From the NCBI GenBank assembly GCA_009377445.1, contig WHUA01000014.1:1-64000 (forward strand): a stretch of DNA of 64,000 nucleotides, read 5' to 3'. The DNA is from Alphaproteobacteria bacterium (lineage in GTDB: Bacteria > Pseudomonadota > Alphaproteobacteria > UBA8366). Below the pieces are notes generated by a model. That model saw only the letters and a program-made list of their open reading frames with translations, searched no databases and had not been told where the DNA came from. Position numbers and translations under genes: made by a program. Below, one piece after another: positions 1 to 9,026 of the stretch (its first letter is position 1; every line of letters begins with the position of its first letter).

Positions 1-110
1 ACGTCGGTGCTGACGTCTTGGCTGCCCCGCCAGACCCCGCAGGCGCTTACCGCCATGCCGAGCGACAGGACGACGAAGGCTGCGAGCACGTAACGAAACA
101 GGACCGTCAT
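1..110 (-). CDS. putative lipoprotein, 3' part beyond window edge
   Basis: A reading frame begins at the ATG read from position 110 leftwards and is still open at the window edge after 36 codons. Its N-terminus has a basic start, a hydrophobic core and the lipobox VSAC at residues 21-24, so the product is probably an exported, lipid-anchored protein. It starts 18 bp after the porin stop on the same strand, so the two may be cotranscribed. Too little is visible to assign a family. The ribosome-binding site is weak. Confidence 0.5.
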   Translation of the reverse strand, partial: MTVLFRYVLAAFVVLSLGMAVSACGVWRGSQDVSTD

Positions 111-128
111 GCTATCCGATATCCGTTC

Positions 129-1334
129 TTAGAAGCGCTGGATGAAACCGCCACCGACGAACCACAGCCCGTCGATGTCGTCACCGGCCGTGTCTTCGAC
201 GTCGTAGTAGCGAGCCGTGACGAAGTAATCGCCACCGACGCTGTCGATCCGCTGCACCACGTTCAGCGCGTGCGCCATGCCCTTGGTGTCCATCTCGCCG
301 CATTCCTTACAGTACTGGAAGGCGTACTCGAACGTCGTCGCGCCCAGCTCCGTCGCCTTCATCGTGTACCAGATCGACGGCTGGAGGTTGTAGGTGGTGT
401 CGTTGAAGGCCGAGTGGCCCGCGCCCTGGAGCTCACGCCGCTGATGGGCGCCCGAGAAGGTGGCGCCCAGCCCGATCGGCGTCAGCACGGAGACCGAGCC
501 GTTGAACTGCGTGATGCCGTTGATCGTAGTGCCGTTGCCCCAGCACGCGCCGTCGCCCGCGCTCTCGCTACCCTCGGTGTGGCAGAAGCCGGCCGCACCC
601 GCGAGTTCCGTTCCGGCGATTTTGCCTTTATACCAAAGAGCGACGTCGTAGTTGTGCTTGTCGATGATGCTCGCGGCCGCCTTGAAGCCGAAGAAAGTCG
701 GCGTGTCGTAGCGGATGCGGTTCTGCCGGCCCGCGCCGTCGAAGCTGTCGAAGAAACTCCCGACCTCTCCCCGGTCGCGCACCGCCAGGTCCTCGTCATC
801 GTCCAGAACGTGGTAGGAGCCGCCCAGGTTGGTCAAGGTGCCACCGAGATGGGCGCTGCTGATGCCAGGCGCCAGGCTTACTTCCGACGATCCGTTCGTC
901 GCCGTGTCGCCACGGCCGATCCAGACCGCGCCGAACTTCTTGCTCGACAGGATCACGTCCAGATGACGGATCGTGAAGCGGTTCGCGCTGCCGCCCTGGT
1001 TCTCGAACTGCGAGCCGCCGTCGTTGTCGCCGGACTGCACCGCATACTCCATCCGCGTCCGCAGGCTGATGTCGTTGGTGATCTTGCCGCGGCCGTCGAT
1101 GCCCATGCGGGTCGACGAGTTGCCGTTCTCGCCCTGCTTGAAGGTGGTCGTCTCTCCGTCGCCGACGATGCCGAACATGCGAGAGATCTGGCCGTACAGC
1201 CTGATCTTGACTTTCTTCTGGCTGGAAACGACGCCTGGCGCCGCCGCCGGGTCCTGGGCGGACGCCGGTATCGCCAAACCGGTCGCAAAGGCAATGGCGG
1301 TCGACGCCATCAGAACCTTGTTAAGCTTGGTCAT
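129..1334 (-). CDS. outer membrane porin
   Basis: This 401-residue protein is probably a trimeric beta-barrel porin for diffusion of small solutes across the outer membrane. It has a signal peptide (MTKLNKVLMASTAIAFATG, cleavage after ASAQ), alternating amphipathic strands rich in Gly, Asp and aromatic residues, and a C-terminal Phe (FIQRF), as expected for insertion by the BAM complex. The ATG at 1334 is chosen because GGAGG lies 6 bases upstream and the signal peptide starts there. An in-frame extension to 1469 has neither. The nearest family is the alphaproteobacterial general porins. Substrate specificity cannot be read from the sequence. Confidence 0.85.
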   Translation of the reverse strand: MTKLNKVLMASTAIAFATGLAIPASAQDPAAAPGVVSSQKKVKIRLYGQISRMFGIVGDGETTTFKQGENGNSSTRMGIDGRGKITNDISLRTRMEYAVQSGDNDGGSQFENQGGSANRFTIRHLDVILSSKKFGAVWIGRGDTATNGSSEVSLAPGISSAHLGGTLTNLGGSYHVLDDDEDLAVRDRGEVGSFFDSFDGAGRQNRIRYDTPTFFGFKAAASIIDKHNYDVALWYKGKIAGTELAGAAGFCHTEGSESAGDGACWGNGTTINGITQFNGSVSVLTPIGLGATFSGAHQRRELQGAGHSAFNDTTYNLQPSIWYTMKATELGATTFEYAFQYCKECGEMDTKGMAHALNVVQRIDSVGGDYFVTARYYDVEDTAGDDIDGLWFVGGGFIQRF

Positions 1335-1820
1335 TGGAAACCTCCACACTGATAAACTTGCAAACTCCCCAAGAAACGTGGCGAACCACCCCGCCGTATC
1401 GCCGCAATTGCCACACTGCGCCGCTAAGAACAGGACCTGTGCAGTTCGCCCGGTAGAATAACCACCCAATCCCTAGGCAAACCAAGGCAAAACGTCCTCC
1501 GCCATAAAGTTACAAAACTGTTGTTGCGGTTTCGCCACAAAAAAGACAGAAATATCAAATGTATAGATTGTATAGATCGATTTTTCTGATCGCACAATTC
1601 CTGAGCACATGGCTTTAATTCTGGCATTCTCTGAACTTTCCGACTTATATATTGATTTAATACTTCGATTATAATAATCGTTAATATCGATTAACGATGC
1701 ATGCGCCCTTGATAAACCCGGTTTCCGCCACACCTTGCCGCACGGTATGCTCGAATGCGGCCGTCTCGGCGCGGCGACGGCGCGGCTGTGGAAATCGCTT
1801 TGGAATCAAGGACGGTGACG
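1335..1820. other. AT-rich divergent intergenic region, porin / msrB
   Basis: This 486-bp stretch separates the divergent porin and msrB genes. Bases 1495-1700 are much richer in A+T than the surroundings and carry a short repeat of TATAGAT near 1562-1577 and an inverted repeat at 1677-1698. No convincing coding region is seen. It probably holds both promoters and regulatory sites, but I could not place a confident -35/-10 pair. Confidence 0.5.
1677..1698. promoter_or_regulatory. inverted repeat, candidate operator
   Basis: Perfect 8-bp arms ATCGTTAA / TTAACGAT flank a 6-bp centre. It lies in the AT-rich spacer between the divergent porin and msrB genes, about 120 bp from the msrB start. The symmetry is typical of a dimeric repressor or activator site. 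The cognate protein is unknown. Confidence 0.35.
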
Positions 1821-2243
1821 ATGCCCGGCAAGGTAACGAAGAGCGACGCGGAATGGCGGGCGATGCTGACGCCCGAGCAGTACCACGTCACGCGCGAACA
1901 CGGTACGGAGCGGGCCTTTTCCGGCAAGTACCACGACAGCAAGGACAAGGGCACCTACGTCTGCATCTGCTGCGGGAATCCGCTGTTTTCATCCGAGACG
2001 AAGTTCGATTCGGGCACCGGCTGGCCCAGCTTCTATAAGCCCGCGGACGACGACGCCGTCGCGACCAAGGAGGACCGCAAGTTCTTCATGCGCCGGACCG
2101 AGGTGCTGTGCGTCGCATGCGACGCCCATCTCGGCCACGTCTTTCCGGACGGGCCGAAGCCGACGGGCTTGCGCTATTGCATGAATTCGGCCTCCCTGCG
2201 CTTGCTGCCGGCCGATGAGGACACATCCGGCGGCGGCGCATAG
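1821..2243 (+). CDS. msrB: peptide-methionine (R)-S-oxide reductase MsrB
   Basis: MsrB reduces the R-epimer of methionine sulfoxide in oxidised proteins. The 140-residue product shows the family layout: the zinc-binding pairs CICC and CVAC, the core GTGWPSF, GHVFPDGP, and the catalytic cysteine in RYCMNSASL. The ATG at 1821 gives the usual length and has AAGGA about 8 bases upstream. A longer frame from 1755 adds unsupported residues. It lies 27 bp before a cupin-type oxygenase gene on the same strand and may share its transcript. Confidence 0.95.
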   Translation: MPGKVTKSDAEWRAMLTPEQYHVTREHGTERAFSGKYHDSKDKGTYVCICCGNPLFSSETKFDSGTGWPSFYKPADDDAVATKEDRKFFMRRTEVLCVACDAHLGHVFPDGPKPTGLRYCMNSASLRLLPADEDTSGGGA

Positions 2244-2270
2244 GTCCCAGAGGAGCGGGCGAAGAAACCG

Positions 2271-3503
2271 ATGGCGCGAGACGCCCAGATCCTGACGAGC
2301 CAAGCCCCGGCGACGCGTCGCATAGGTTTCCGCGACCTGCTGGCGCCGATGACGCCGGAGGAATTTCTGGACGGCCACTTCGACCGGACTCCGTTGCACC
2401 TTCCCGGCCCGGCTGGCCGCTTCGCCGGCGTGTTCACTTGGGAACAGGCGGCGGTGCTGCTGAACATGACGACGCTCTGGTCCGCATCGACGCTGAAAGT
2501 CGTGCTCGACGGCAAGCTGGTTCGGACCGAGGACTATTGCGTTTCGCAGCAGAACCGCGACGGCGCGCCGGTTCCCCAGCCCGACCCCAAGCGGGTTCAG
2601 GCGCTGGTTCGCCAGGGGGCCGCTATTTCGCTCAACTTCGTGGAAACGATGTCGCCGGAGATCGCCGCCATCGCCGCCGCGCTGCAATGCTGGTTCGACG
2701 GCGAGGCGGTCTGCAACATCTACTGCTCGTGGAGCGGTCACCAGGGGTTCGCCAGCCATTTCGAATTCCACGACGTGTTCGTGCTGCAGATCGACGGCAC
2801 GAAGGTCTGGAATGTCTACGAAGGGCGGTTCGACCAGGCTGCGCACATCGAGGGCTACAGCTCGGACAGTTTCCCGGACGATTTCCACGCGAACGCGCGT
2901 GGCGCGGTGCAGATGGAAGCAAGGATGACGCCCGGCGACGTTCTCTACATCCCGCGCGGGCAATACCACGACGCGCTCGCCACGAGCGACGCCTCCATGC
3001 ACCTGACATTCGGCGTGGAGTTCCTGAGCGGCTTCTATTTTCTCGGCGCGATCGCCGACGCGCTCCAGCAGGAACCGTTCTTCCGCCAGACCCTGCCGCG
3101 GTTCGACAGGCCGGAGGCGCACCGCGCGCACCTGCTGAAACTGGCCGAACAGACGCACGCGTGCATGCTGAAGCCGGGGCTGGCGCGCAACATTCGCAAA
3201 CAGCAGCGTCTGCGCGCCTTCGCCCGCTGCTTCCCGTCCTACGCCTTGCCGTCCGCCGAGCCGCCGCAGGTCTTCCGGGTCCGCTCGCTGCGGACGCAGG
3301 TGGTCGGGCGCGGGGCCGGCTGGCGACTGGAGCGGCCGAACGGCGGCCACGATCTTTCCGCCGAGGACGCACGGCTGGCGGAATGGCTGTTGCCGCGGGA
3401 CTACTTCAGCGCCGGCGAAGCGGTCGCCGCGCATGGCGGCGAGATGCCGGTAGCCGCCGCGCTCGAGCGTTTCCGGGCGATCGGCCTGATCGACGAGATC
3501 TGA
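2271..3503 (+). CDS. cupin-4 / JmjC-like 2-oxoglutarate oxygenase
   Basis: This 410-residue protein resembles the cupin-4 family (YcfD/RoxA-like ribosomal or protein hydroxylases), which use Fe(II) and 2-oxoglutarate. The jelly-roll is seen around residues 140-250: SHFEFHDVFVLQIDG, then GDVLYIPRGQYHDAL. The metal triad appears to be H163-x-E165 and H233, that is HxE rather than the HxD usual in YcfD, a variant tolerated in the wider JmjC fold. A C-terminal winged-helix-like part follows. The substrate is unknown. It sits directly after msrB, and convergently against bioA with an 11-bp gap. Confidence 0.75.
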   Translation: MARDAQILTSQAPATRRIGFRDLLAPMTPEEFLDGHFDRTPLHLPGPAGRFAGVFTWEQAAVLLNMTTLWSASTLKVVLDGKLVRTEDYCVSQQNRDGAPVPQPDPKRVQALVRQGAAISLNFVETMSPEIAAIAAALQCWFDGEAVCNIYCSWSGHQGFASHFEFHDVFVLQIDGTKVWNVYEGRFDQAAHIEGYSSDSFPDDFHANARGAVQMEARMTPGDVLYIPRGQYHDALATSDASMHLTFGVEFLSGFYFLGAIADALQQEPFFRQTLPRFDRPEAHRAHLLKLAEQTHACMLKPGLARNIRKQQRLRAFARCFPSYALPSAEPPQVFRVRSLRTQVVGRGAGWRLERPNGGHDLSAEDARLAEWLLPRDYFSAGEAVAAHGGEMPVAAALERFRAIGLIDEI

Positions 3504-3513
3504 CGCGCCGCCG

Positions 3514-4797
3514 TCAGCGCGCGCGCGACCATTCCGCCACGACGCGGCACACCGCCCCGGTCAGGATGGCGAGGTCATCCTCGCCGATCACCAGCGGTGG
3601 CATGAGGTAGACCACATCGGCGAAGGGCCTGACCCAGACGCCTTCCTCGACGAACCGGCCCCGTAGCGCATTCAGGTCCGGCACGCGATCGAGCTGCACC
3701 ACGCCGATGGCGCCCTGGCAGCGCACATCCACGACGCCGGGCAACCCGGCGCAGGCCCGCAAGCCCCCCACGAGCCTGGCCTCGATCGCCTGCGCCTGCG
3801 CAAGGCGCGGCTCGCGCTCGAACAGGTCGAGCGATGCATTCGCCGCGGCGCAGGCGAGCGGATTCCCCGTGAACGTCGGGCCGTGCATCAGCGCGCGATC
3901 GAAGCGGTCCGACAGGAAGCCGTCGTAAACCCGGTCCGTCGCCACCGTCGCGGCCAGCGCCATGGTGCCGCCGGTAAGCGCCTTCGACAGCGTGACGATG
4001 TCCGGGCAGACCGCCGCCTGCTCGCAGGCGAACAGCGAGCCCGTGCGTCCGAAGCCGGTCGCGATCTCGTCGAGAACCAAGAGAATGTCGTGCCGCCGGC
4101 AAAGGGCGGCGATGCGGGCGAGCACGGCCGGGGCATGGAACTTCATGCCGCCCGCCGCCTGCACCAGCGGCTCGAGGATCACCGCCGCGACCTCGCCCGC
4201 ATGGGCGCCGAGGAACCGGTCGAAGGTTTCGAACGACGGCTCGTCGCGCGGCAGATCCACGACATGCTGTTGCGGCAGCAGGCCGCGAAAGAGCGCGTGC
4301 ATGCCGTCATCCGGGTCGCAGACCGACATCGCGCCCGTCGTGTCGCCGTGGTAGCCGTGGCGGAAGCTGACGAAGCGCGTCCGGCCCTGCGCGCCCTGGT
4401 TCAGCCAGAATTGGACCGCCATCTTCATCGCGATCTCGACCGAGACCGAGCCGGATTCGGAAAAGAACACATGGTTCAGGTCGCCCGGAAGCAGGGCCGC
4501 GAGCCGCCGCGCCAGGGTCAGCGCCGGCTCATGGACGAGGCCGCCCAGCATGACGTGGGGCATGCACGCCAACTGCCGCTCGACGGCTTCGCGGATATGC
4601 GGGTGGTTGTAGCCGTGGCAGGCGGTCCACCAGGACGACACGCCGTCGACCAGCGCCCTGCCGTCGGCGAGGTGAACGCGTACACCTTCCGTGCGCACGG
4701 CCTCGACCGGCCGCGGCGCGGTCTTCATCTGCGAATAGGGCAGCCAGATGTGCCGCAACCCGGTTTCGCTCCAGCCCGGGCGTTTCGGCGCGCTCAT
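3514..4797 (-). CDS. bioA: adenosylmethionine-8-amino-7-oxononanoate aminotransferase
   Basis: BioA transfers the amino group of S-adenosylmethionine to 8-amino-7-oxononanoate to give 7,8-diaminopelargonate, the third step of biotin ring assembly. The 427-residue protein is a class III PLP aminotransferase, with the substrate motif SSWWTACHGYNHP near residue 55, SESGSVSVEIAMKMA, LDEIATGFGRTG, and the PLP lysine K272 in TLSKALTGG. Its ATG overlaps the bioB stop by 4 bp (ATGA), so translation is probably coupled. Confidence 0.96.
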   Translation of the reverse strand: MSAPKRPGWSETGLRHIWLPYSQMKTAPRPVEAVRTEGVRVHLADGRALVDGVSSWWTACHGYNHPHIREAVERQLACMPHVMLGGLVHEPALTLARRLAALLPGDLNHVFFSESGSVSVEIAMKMAVQFWLNQGAQGRTRFVSFRHGYHGDTTGAMSVCDPDDGMHALFRGLLPQQHVVDLPRDEPSFETFDRFLGAHAGEVAAVILEPLVQAAGGMKFHAPAVLARIAALCRRHDILLVLDEIATGFGRTGSLFACEQAAVCPDIVTLSKALTGGTMALAATVATDRVYDGFLSDRFDRALMHGPTFTGNPLACAAANASLDLFEREPRLAQAQAIEARLVGGLRACAGLPGVVDVRCQGAIGVVQLDRVPDLNALRGRFVEEGVWVRPFADVVYLMPPLVIGEDDLAILTGAVCRVVAEWSRAR

Positions 4798-5810
4798 TCC
4801 GGCGAGGGCGCCTCGTAGGGCTCTACCCCGAGGCGCTCGAACAGCGCGTTGTCGCGGTCTGCCTCGGGATTGCCCGTGGTCAGCAGCTTCTCGCCGCAGA
4901 AGACCGAGTTGGCGCCGGCGAGGAAGCACAGCGCCTGCGCCTCGTCGCTCATCGCTTCGCGCCCGGCGGACAGCCGGACGAAGGATTTCGGCATCACGAT
5001 CCGCGCCACCGCGATGGTGCGGACGAATTCGAGGACGTCCAGCGCGGCCGACCCGGCGAGCGGCGTGCCCTCGACCTGGACCAGCATGTTGATCGGCACG
5101 CTCTCCGGATGCTTCGGCATGTTTGCCAAGGTCTTCAGCATGCCGGCGCGATCGCGCCGGCCCTCGCCCATGCCGACGATGCCGCCGCAGCAGACGTTCA
5201 TGCCCGCGTCGCGCACGTGCCCCAGCGTGTCGAGCCGGTCGCGATAGGTCCGCGTGGTGATGATCTCGCCGTAGAACTCTTCGGAGGTGTCGATGTTGTG
5301 GTTGTAGTAATCGAGCCCGGCCCCCGCGAGCCGGTCCGCCTGGCCGCGCGTCAGCATGCCGAGCGTCATGCAGGTCTCCATGCCGAGCGACTTCACGCCC
5401 CGGACCATCGCCACGATCGCGTCGAGATCGCGGTCCTTGGGGTTGCGCCAAGCGGCGCCCATGCAGAAGCGGCTGGCGCCACCCTGCTTCGCGCTGCGCG
5501 CCTCGGCCAGCACGGCGTCCACCGCCATCAGCTTGCCGGCGTCGAGGCCGGTATCGAAATGCGCCGACTGCGGACAGTATTTGCAGTCCTCGGGACAGCC
5601 GCCCGTCTTGATCGAGAGCAGCCGGCTCATCTGCACGCGGTTCGCATCGAAATGCCGGCGGTGCGCCGTCTGCGCCCGGAACAGCAGATCGCTGAACGGC
5701 AGCGCGAACAGCGCCGCGATCTCGTCGGTCGTCCAATCGTGGCGCAGGCCGCCGTCATCGGCGGGACGGGCTCGGACGGGTGCGACCGCGATCTGATCGG
5801 CAATGCTCAT
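4794..5810 (-). CDS. bioB: biotin synthase
   Basis: BioB is a radical SAM enzyme that inserts sulfur into dethiobiotin, the last biotin step. The 338-residue product carries the cluster motif C72-PED-C76-KY-C79, followed by PQSAHFDTG and the family motifs YYNHNIDTSEEFY and NMLVQVEGTPL. The start at 5810 gives the normal family length. The frame continues upstream to 6104 but runs into the divergent bioF gene, so that extension is rejected. bioB is first in a leftward bioB-bioA operon facing bioF-bioD. Confidence 0.97.
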   Translation of the reverse strand: MSIADQIAVAPVRARPADDGGLRHDWTTDEIAALFALPFSDLLFRAQTAHRRHFDANRVQMSRLLSIKTGGCPEDCKYCPQSAHFDTGLDAGKLMAVDAVLAEARSAKQGGASRFCMGAAWRNPKDRDLDAIVAMVRGVKSLGMETCMTLGMLTRGQADRLAGAGLDYYNHNIDTSEEFYGEIITTRTYRDRLDTLGHVRDAGMNVCCGGIVGMGEGRRDRAGMLKTLANMPKHPESVPINMLVQVEGTPLAGSAALDVLEFVRTIAVARIVMPKSFVRLSAGREAMSDEAQALCFLAGANSVFCGEKLLTTGNPEADRDNALFERLGVEPYEAPSPE

Positions 5811-5893
5811 CGGCTCACAAGGTCCAACTGAAGATTTCCGGGGCGGCGGCATATTCGGCGAGCGGCCGGCCAAAGTCAAACATCGCCCGACCG

Positions 5894-5921
5894 TTGACAG
5901 CGGCTCCGCCCGGGCGACAAT
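5894..5921 (+). promoter_or_regulatory. candidate sigma-70 promoter for bioFD
   Basis: TTGACA at 5894-5899 is followed after 16 bp by GACAAT at 5916-5921. The predicted transcript start would be near 5928, which excludes an ATG at 5920 as the bioF start and favours 5947 or 5962. The site lies in the divergent bioB/bioF spacer. No BirA-like operator was recognised. Confidence 0.4.
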
Positions 5922-5946
5922 GGGCGACACGCTCCCTCCCATCAGC

Positions 5947-7125
5947 ATGGACGCGAGAGGCATGGACTCTCTGGAACGATACGTGCGCGGCAAGCTCGCC
6001 GACCTGGAGGCGCGTTCGTTGAAGCGCGCCCTCGCGGAGACCGCCCGCTTTCCCGCCGGCGTGACCGAGCGCGACGGGCGGGAGATGATCTCCTTCTGCT
6101 GCAACGACTACCTCGACCTGTCGCATCATCCGAAGGTGATCGAGGCGGCGATCGACGCCACACGCCGCTACGGCGCCGGCTCGGGCGCGTCGCGGCTCGT
6201 CACCGGCAACCACCCGCTCTACGCGGCGCTCGAAACGCGGCTGGCGCGCTTCAAGGAGACGGAAGCGGCGGTGGTGTTCGGCAGCGGCTACCTGACGAAT
6301 ATCGGCATCATCCCGAGCCTCATCGGCGACGAGGACCTCATCCTCGCGGACGATCTGTGCCACGCCTGCCTGTTCGCTGGCTCGCAGCTCAGCCGCGCCC
6401 GGCTGGAAATATTCCGTCACAACGACCTGGCGCATTGCGAGGCGCTGCTGGCGGCGCATCGCGTAGGCCACGCCCGGTGCCTGATCCTGACCGACGGCGT
6501 GTTCAGCATGGACGGCGATCTCGCGCCGGTCGCCGCGCTCGCGGCCTTGGCGGAAAAATACGATGGCTGGCTGATGACAGACGACGCGCACGGCCTGGGC
6601 GTCGTCGCGGGCGGCAAAGGCAGCAGCTTCATCGGCGGCGCCAAGGCGCGGGTGCCGCTGCAGATGGGCACGCTCTCGAAAGCGGTCGGCGTCTACGGCG
6701 GCTATCTCTGCGCCAGCCGGGCGGTCGTCGACTTCATCAAGACCCGCGCGCGCAGCTTCATCTACACGACGGGCCTTCCGCCCGGCTCGGTCGCCGCCAG
6801 CATCGCCGCACTCGAGCTGATCGAAACCGACACGGCGCTGGTTGCCCGGCCGGTCGAGAACGCCCGCCTGTTCACGCGCGCGCTCAACTTGCCGGACCCG
6901 GAAAGCTGCATCGTGCCCTTGGTGCTGGGCGAGCCGGAGACGGCGCTCGCCGCGAGCCGGAGCCTCGCCGAGCAGGGCTTCCTGGTCATCGCGATCCGCC
7001 CGCCGACGGTGCCGCCCGGCACCGCACGGCTGCGCTTCACCTTCACCGCCGAGCACCGGAAGGAAGACATAATGCGCCTCGCCGACGCGGTGCGCCCGTT
7101 CCGGCCGGCCAGCGCCGAACCGTGA
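5947..7125 (+). CDS. bioF: 8-amino-7-oxononanoate synthase
   Basis: BioF condenses pimeloyl-ACP (or pimeloyl-CoA) with alanine, releasing CO2, to form 8-amino-7-oxononanoate. It is an alpha-oxoamine synthase with CCNDYLDLSHHP, GSGASRLVTGNHP, DGVFSMDGD, DDAHGLGVV and the PLP lysine K245 in TLSKAVG. From 5947 the product is 392 residues, close to the family length. ATGs at 5920 and 5962 are alternatives, and the predicted promoter disfavours 5920. It is coupled to bioD by a 4-bp overlap. Confidence 0.95.
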   Translation: MDARGMDSLERYVRGKLADLEARSLKRALAETARFPAGVTERDGREMISFCCNDYLDLSHHPKVIEAAIDATRRYGAGSGASRLVTGNHPLYAALETRLARFKETEAAVVFGSGYLTNIGIIPSLIGDEDLILADDLCHACLFAGSQLSRARLEIFRHNDLAHCEALLAAHRVGHARCLILTDGVFSMDGDLAPVAALAALAEKYDGWLMTDDAHGLGVVAGGKGSSFIGGAKARVPLQMGTLSKAVGVYGGYLCASRAVVDFIKTRARSFIYTTGLPPGSVAASIAALELIETDTALVARPVENARLFTRALNLPDPESCIVPLVLGEPETALAASRSLAEQGFLVIAIRPPTVPPGTARLRFTFTAEHRKEDIMRLADAVRPFRPASAEP

Positions 7126-7799
7126 AACGCCTGTTCGTCACCGGATCGGGAACGGGCGTCGGCAAGACGCTGGTGACGGCGGCGCTTACCCATCAGCTCC
7201 GCCGCGCCGGCAGGACCGTACGCGCCATCAAGCCCGTCGTCAGCGGCTACACGCCCGCGACGCACCGCGGCAGCGATACCGCGCTGCTGCTCGACAGCCT
7301 CGACGCCGGCCATTCGGCGGAGGCGATCGACCGCGTATCGCCTTTCCGCTTCGCGGCGCCCCTGTCGCCCGACATGGCGGCCGCGAGAGAGAGCCGGCGC
7401 TTGGATTACGGCGCGCTGCTGCGCTTCTGCCGCGACTGCGCGGACGGTCCGGAGGAGGCGCTGCTGATCGAAGGCGTCGGCGGCGTCATGGTGCCGCTGA
7501 CCGAGGACAAGACGGTCCTGGATTGGATGGCGGCGGCCGGCGCGCCTTGCCTGCTGGTCGTGGGCAGCTACCTCGGCACGATCAGCCATACGCTGACGGC
7601 GGTCGAAGCGCTGCGCAGCCGAGGCGTCGTGCCCGCCGGCTTGGTGATCAGCGAGTCCGAGGAAAGCCCGGTGCCGCCGGCTGAAACGCAGGCCGCGATT
7701 AGGCGCTTCGTCGCGGATATCCCCATTGTCGTCGTTCCACGAGTCCCTGGCGACAGGCCGTGGCGGGATGTACCCGACCTGACTTTCCTGCTCGCGTGA
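7122..7799 (+). CDS. bioD: ATP-dependent dethiobiotin synthetase
   Basis: BioD carboxylates and closes the ureido ring of 7,8-diaminopelargonate to dethiobiotin. The 225-residue protein has the P-loop GSGTGVGKT at residues 8-16, KPVVSGY, and the nucleotide-binding segment LLIEGVGGVMVPL. The GTG start overlaps the bioF stop (GTGA). With bioF, bioA and bioB the window has all four ring-assembly enzymes. No bioC or bioH was seen nearby, so pimeloyl supply must be encoded elsewhere. Confidence 0.95.
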   Translation: MKRLFVTGSGTGVGKTLVTAALTHQLRRAGRTVRAIKPVVSGYTPATHRGSDTALLLDSLDAGHSAEAIDRVSPFRFAAPLSPDMAAARESRRLDYGALLRFCRDCADGPEEALLIEGVGGVMVPLTEDKTVLDWMAAAGAPCLLVVGSYLGTISHTLTAVEALRSRGVVPAGLVISESEESPVPPAETQAAIRRFVADIPIVVVPRVPGDRPWRDVPDLTFLLA

Positions 7800-7823
7800 G
7801 CTACGGCGCGCCGGACGTCCGGC

Positions 7824-9026
7824 CTATTCGGCCGCGCGCGCCATCTCGGGCGATGCGACCGCGCCGCTGTCGATCAGCGCGTCGATCTCCGATCCGCTCA
7901 TCCCGAGCCCGGCGAGAACTTCGCGGCTGTGCTGGCCGATATGCGGCGAATGGGACCGCGGGTTGTCGGTCACCATCGGCGGAATGCCGGCGATGGCGCC
8001 CATCGGAACGCGGCCGACCGTCGCGTGCTCGACCCAGCGCACGGCGCCGACGGCTTCCACCTGCGGCTCGGCGAACAGGTCGCCGTAGTCGTTGACCGGC
8101 GCGTTCAGGATGTCCGCGGCGTTCAGGTCCTTCGCCCATTCCGCCTTGGGCCGGCTCGCCATGGCGGCGCGGACCACGACGAGCAGGTCCTCGCGGTTGG
8201 CGACGCGCGAGCGCGCGTCCGCGTAACGCGGGTCGTCGATCAGATCCTCGCGGCCGAGCAGCCGGCAAAGCGCCTGGAAATGCGGGTCGCGGCGGGCGTT
8301 GACACAGATGTGGCCATCCGTCGTCGGGAAGGTGCCGACCGGCGCGCCGATCGGCTCGCCCTTGCCCCCTTCGAGGTGGTACTCGACCATCTTCACCTCC
8401 TGGAAGGCGAGGGCCGATTGCAGCAGGCTGGTCTGGATGTGCTTGCCGACGCCCTTCATCGCGCGGCGGTACAGCGCGCTGGAAACCGCCTGGAAGGAAT
8501 AGAGGCCGGTGATGACGTCGATGGCGTAGTAGTCGATGCGCTGCGGCGTTCCGTTGGGATCGAGATTGATCGACATGAAGCCGGTGAAGGCCTGCATGAC
8601 GGAGTCCGTCGCCGGATGCTTCGCCTTCGGCCCGGTCTGCCCGAAGCCGGTCAGGGACAGGTAGACGACGGTCGGGTTCTCCTTGCGCACGGACTCGTAA
8701 TCGAGGCCGAACCTCTCGATCACGCCGGGGCGGTAGTTCTGCAGAACGACGTCGGCATCGCGCGCCAAGCGCTTGGCGATCGCCGCCCCTTCCGGCTTTT
8801 TGAGGTCGAGCGCGACGCTGCGCTTGCCGCGGTTCAGGATCACGGAGCTGGAGCTCTGGTCCTCGTAGGGCTTGCCCATGGCGCGGCTCCAGTCGCCGGG
8901 CGCGGGCGGCTCCATCTTGATCACGTCGGCGCCGTTCTGGGCCAGCAGCATGCCGCAATAGGGCGCGGCGACGCCCTGGGACATGTCGAACACCTTGAGG
9001 CCTTCGAAGGCGAGCTCTTCACTCAT
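7824..9026 (-). CDS. CaiB/BaiF family (class III) CoA-transferase
   Basis: This 400-residue protein belongs to the family III CoA-transferases, which move CoA between carboxylic acids through an enzyme-bound anhydride. It has the N-terminal CoA-binding pattern (GLKVFDMSQGVAAPYCGMLLA, GADVIKMEPPAPGD, NRGKRSVALDLKKPEG) and the expected catalytic aspartate D141 in ATDSVMQAFTGF. The substrate pair is unknown. It is divergent from a PhyH-type dioxygenase, suggesting one accessory acid or acyl-CoA pathway. An AGGA sequence lies just before the ATG. Confidence 0.88.
   Translation of the reverse strand: MSEELAFEGLKVFDMSQGVAAPYCGMLLAQNGADVIKMEPPAPGDWSRAMGKPYEDQSSSSVILNRGKRSVALDLKKPEGAAIAKRLARDADVVLQNYRPGVIERFGLDYESVRKENPTVVYLSLTGFGQTGPKAKHPATDSVMQAFTGFMSINLDPNGTPQRIDYYAIDVITGLYSFQAVSSALYRRAMKGVGKHIQTSLLQSALAFQEVKMVEYHLEGGKGEPIGAPVGTFPTTDGHICVNARRDPHFQALCRLLGREDLIDDPRYADARSRVANREDLLVVVRAAMASRPKAEWAKDLNAADILNAPVNDYGDLFAEPQVEAVGAVRWVEHATVGRVPMGAIAGIPPMVTDNPRSHSPHIGQHSREVLAGLGMSGSEIDALIDSGAVASPEMARAAE

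Noticed and set aside
4798..5736. Upstream extension of the bioA frame
   Set aside because: The frame stays open by chance through bioB. bioB is unmistakable in its own frame, and bioA has a proper ATG overlapping the bioB stop.
7810..7823. Palindrome GCCGGACGTCCGGC between bioD and the CoA-transferase as a terminator
   Set aside because: It has no T-run on either side and is short. Short GC palindromes are expected often at this base composition.
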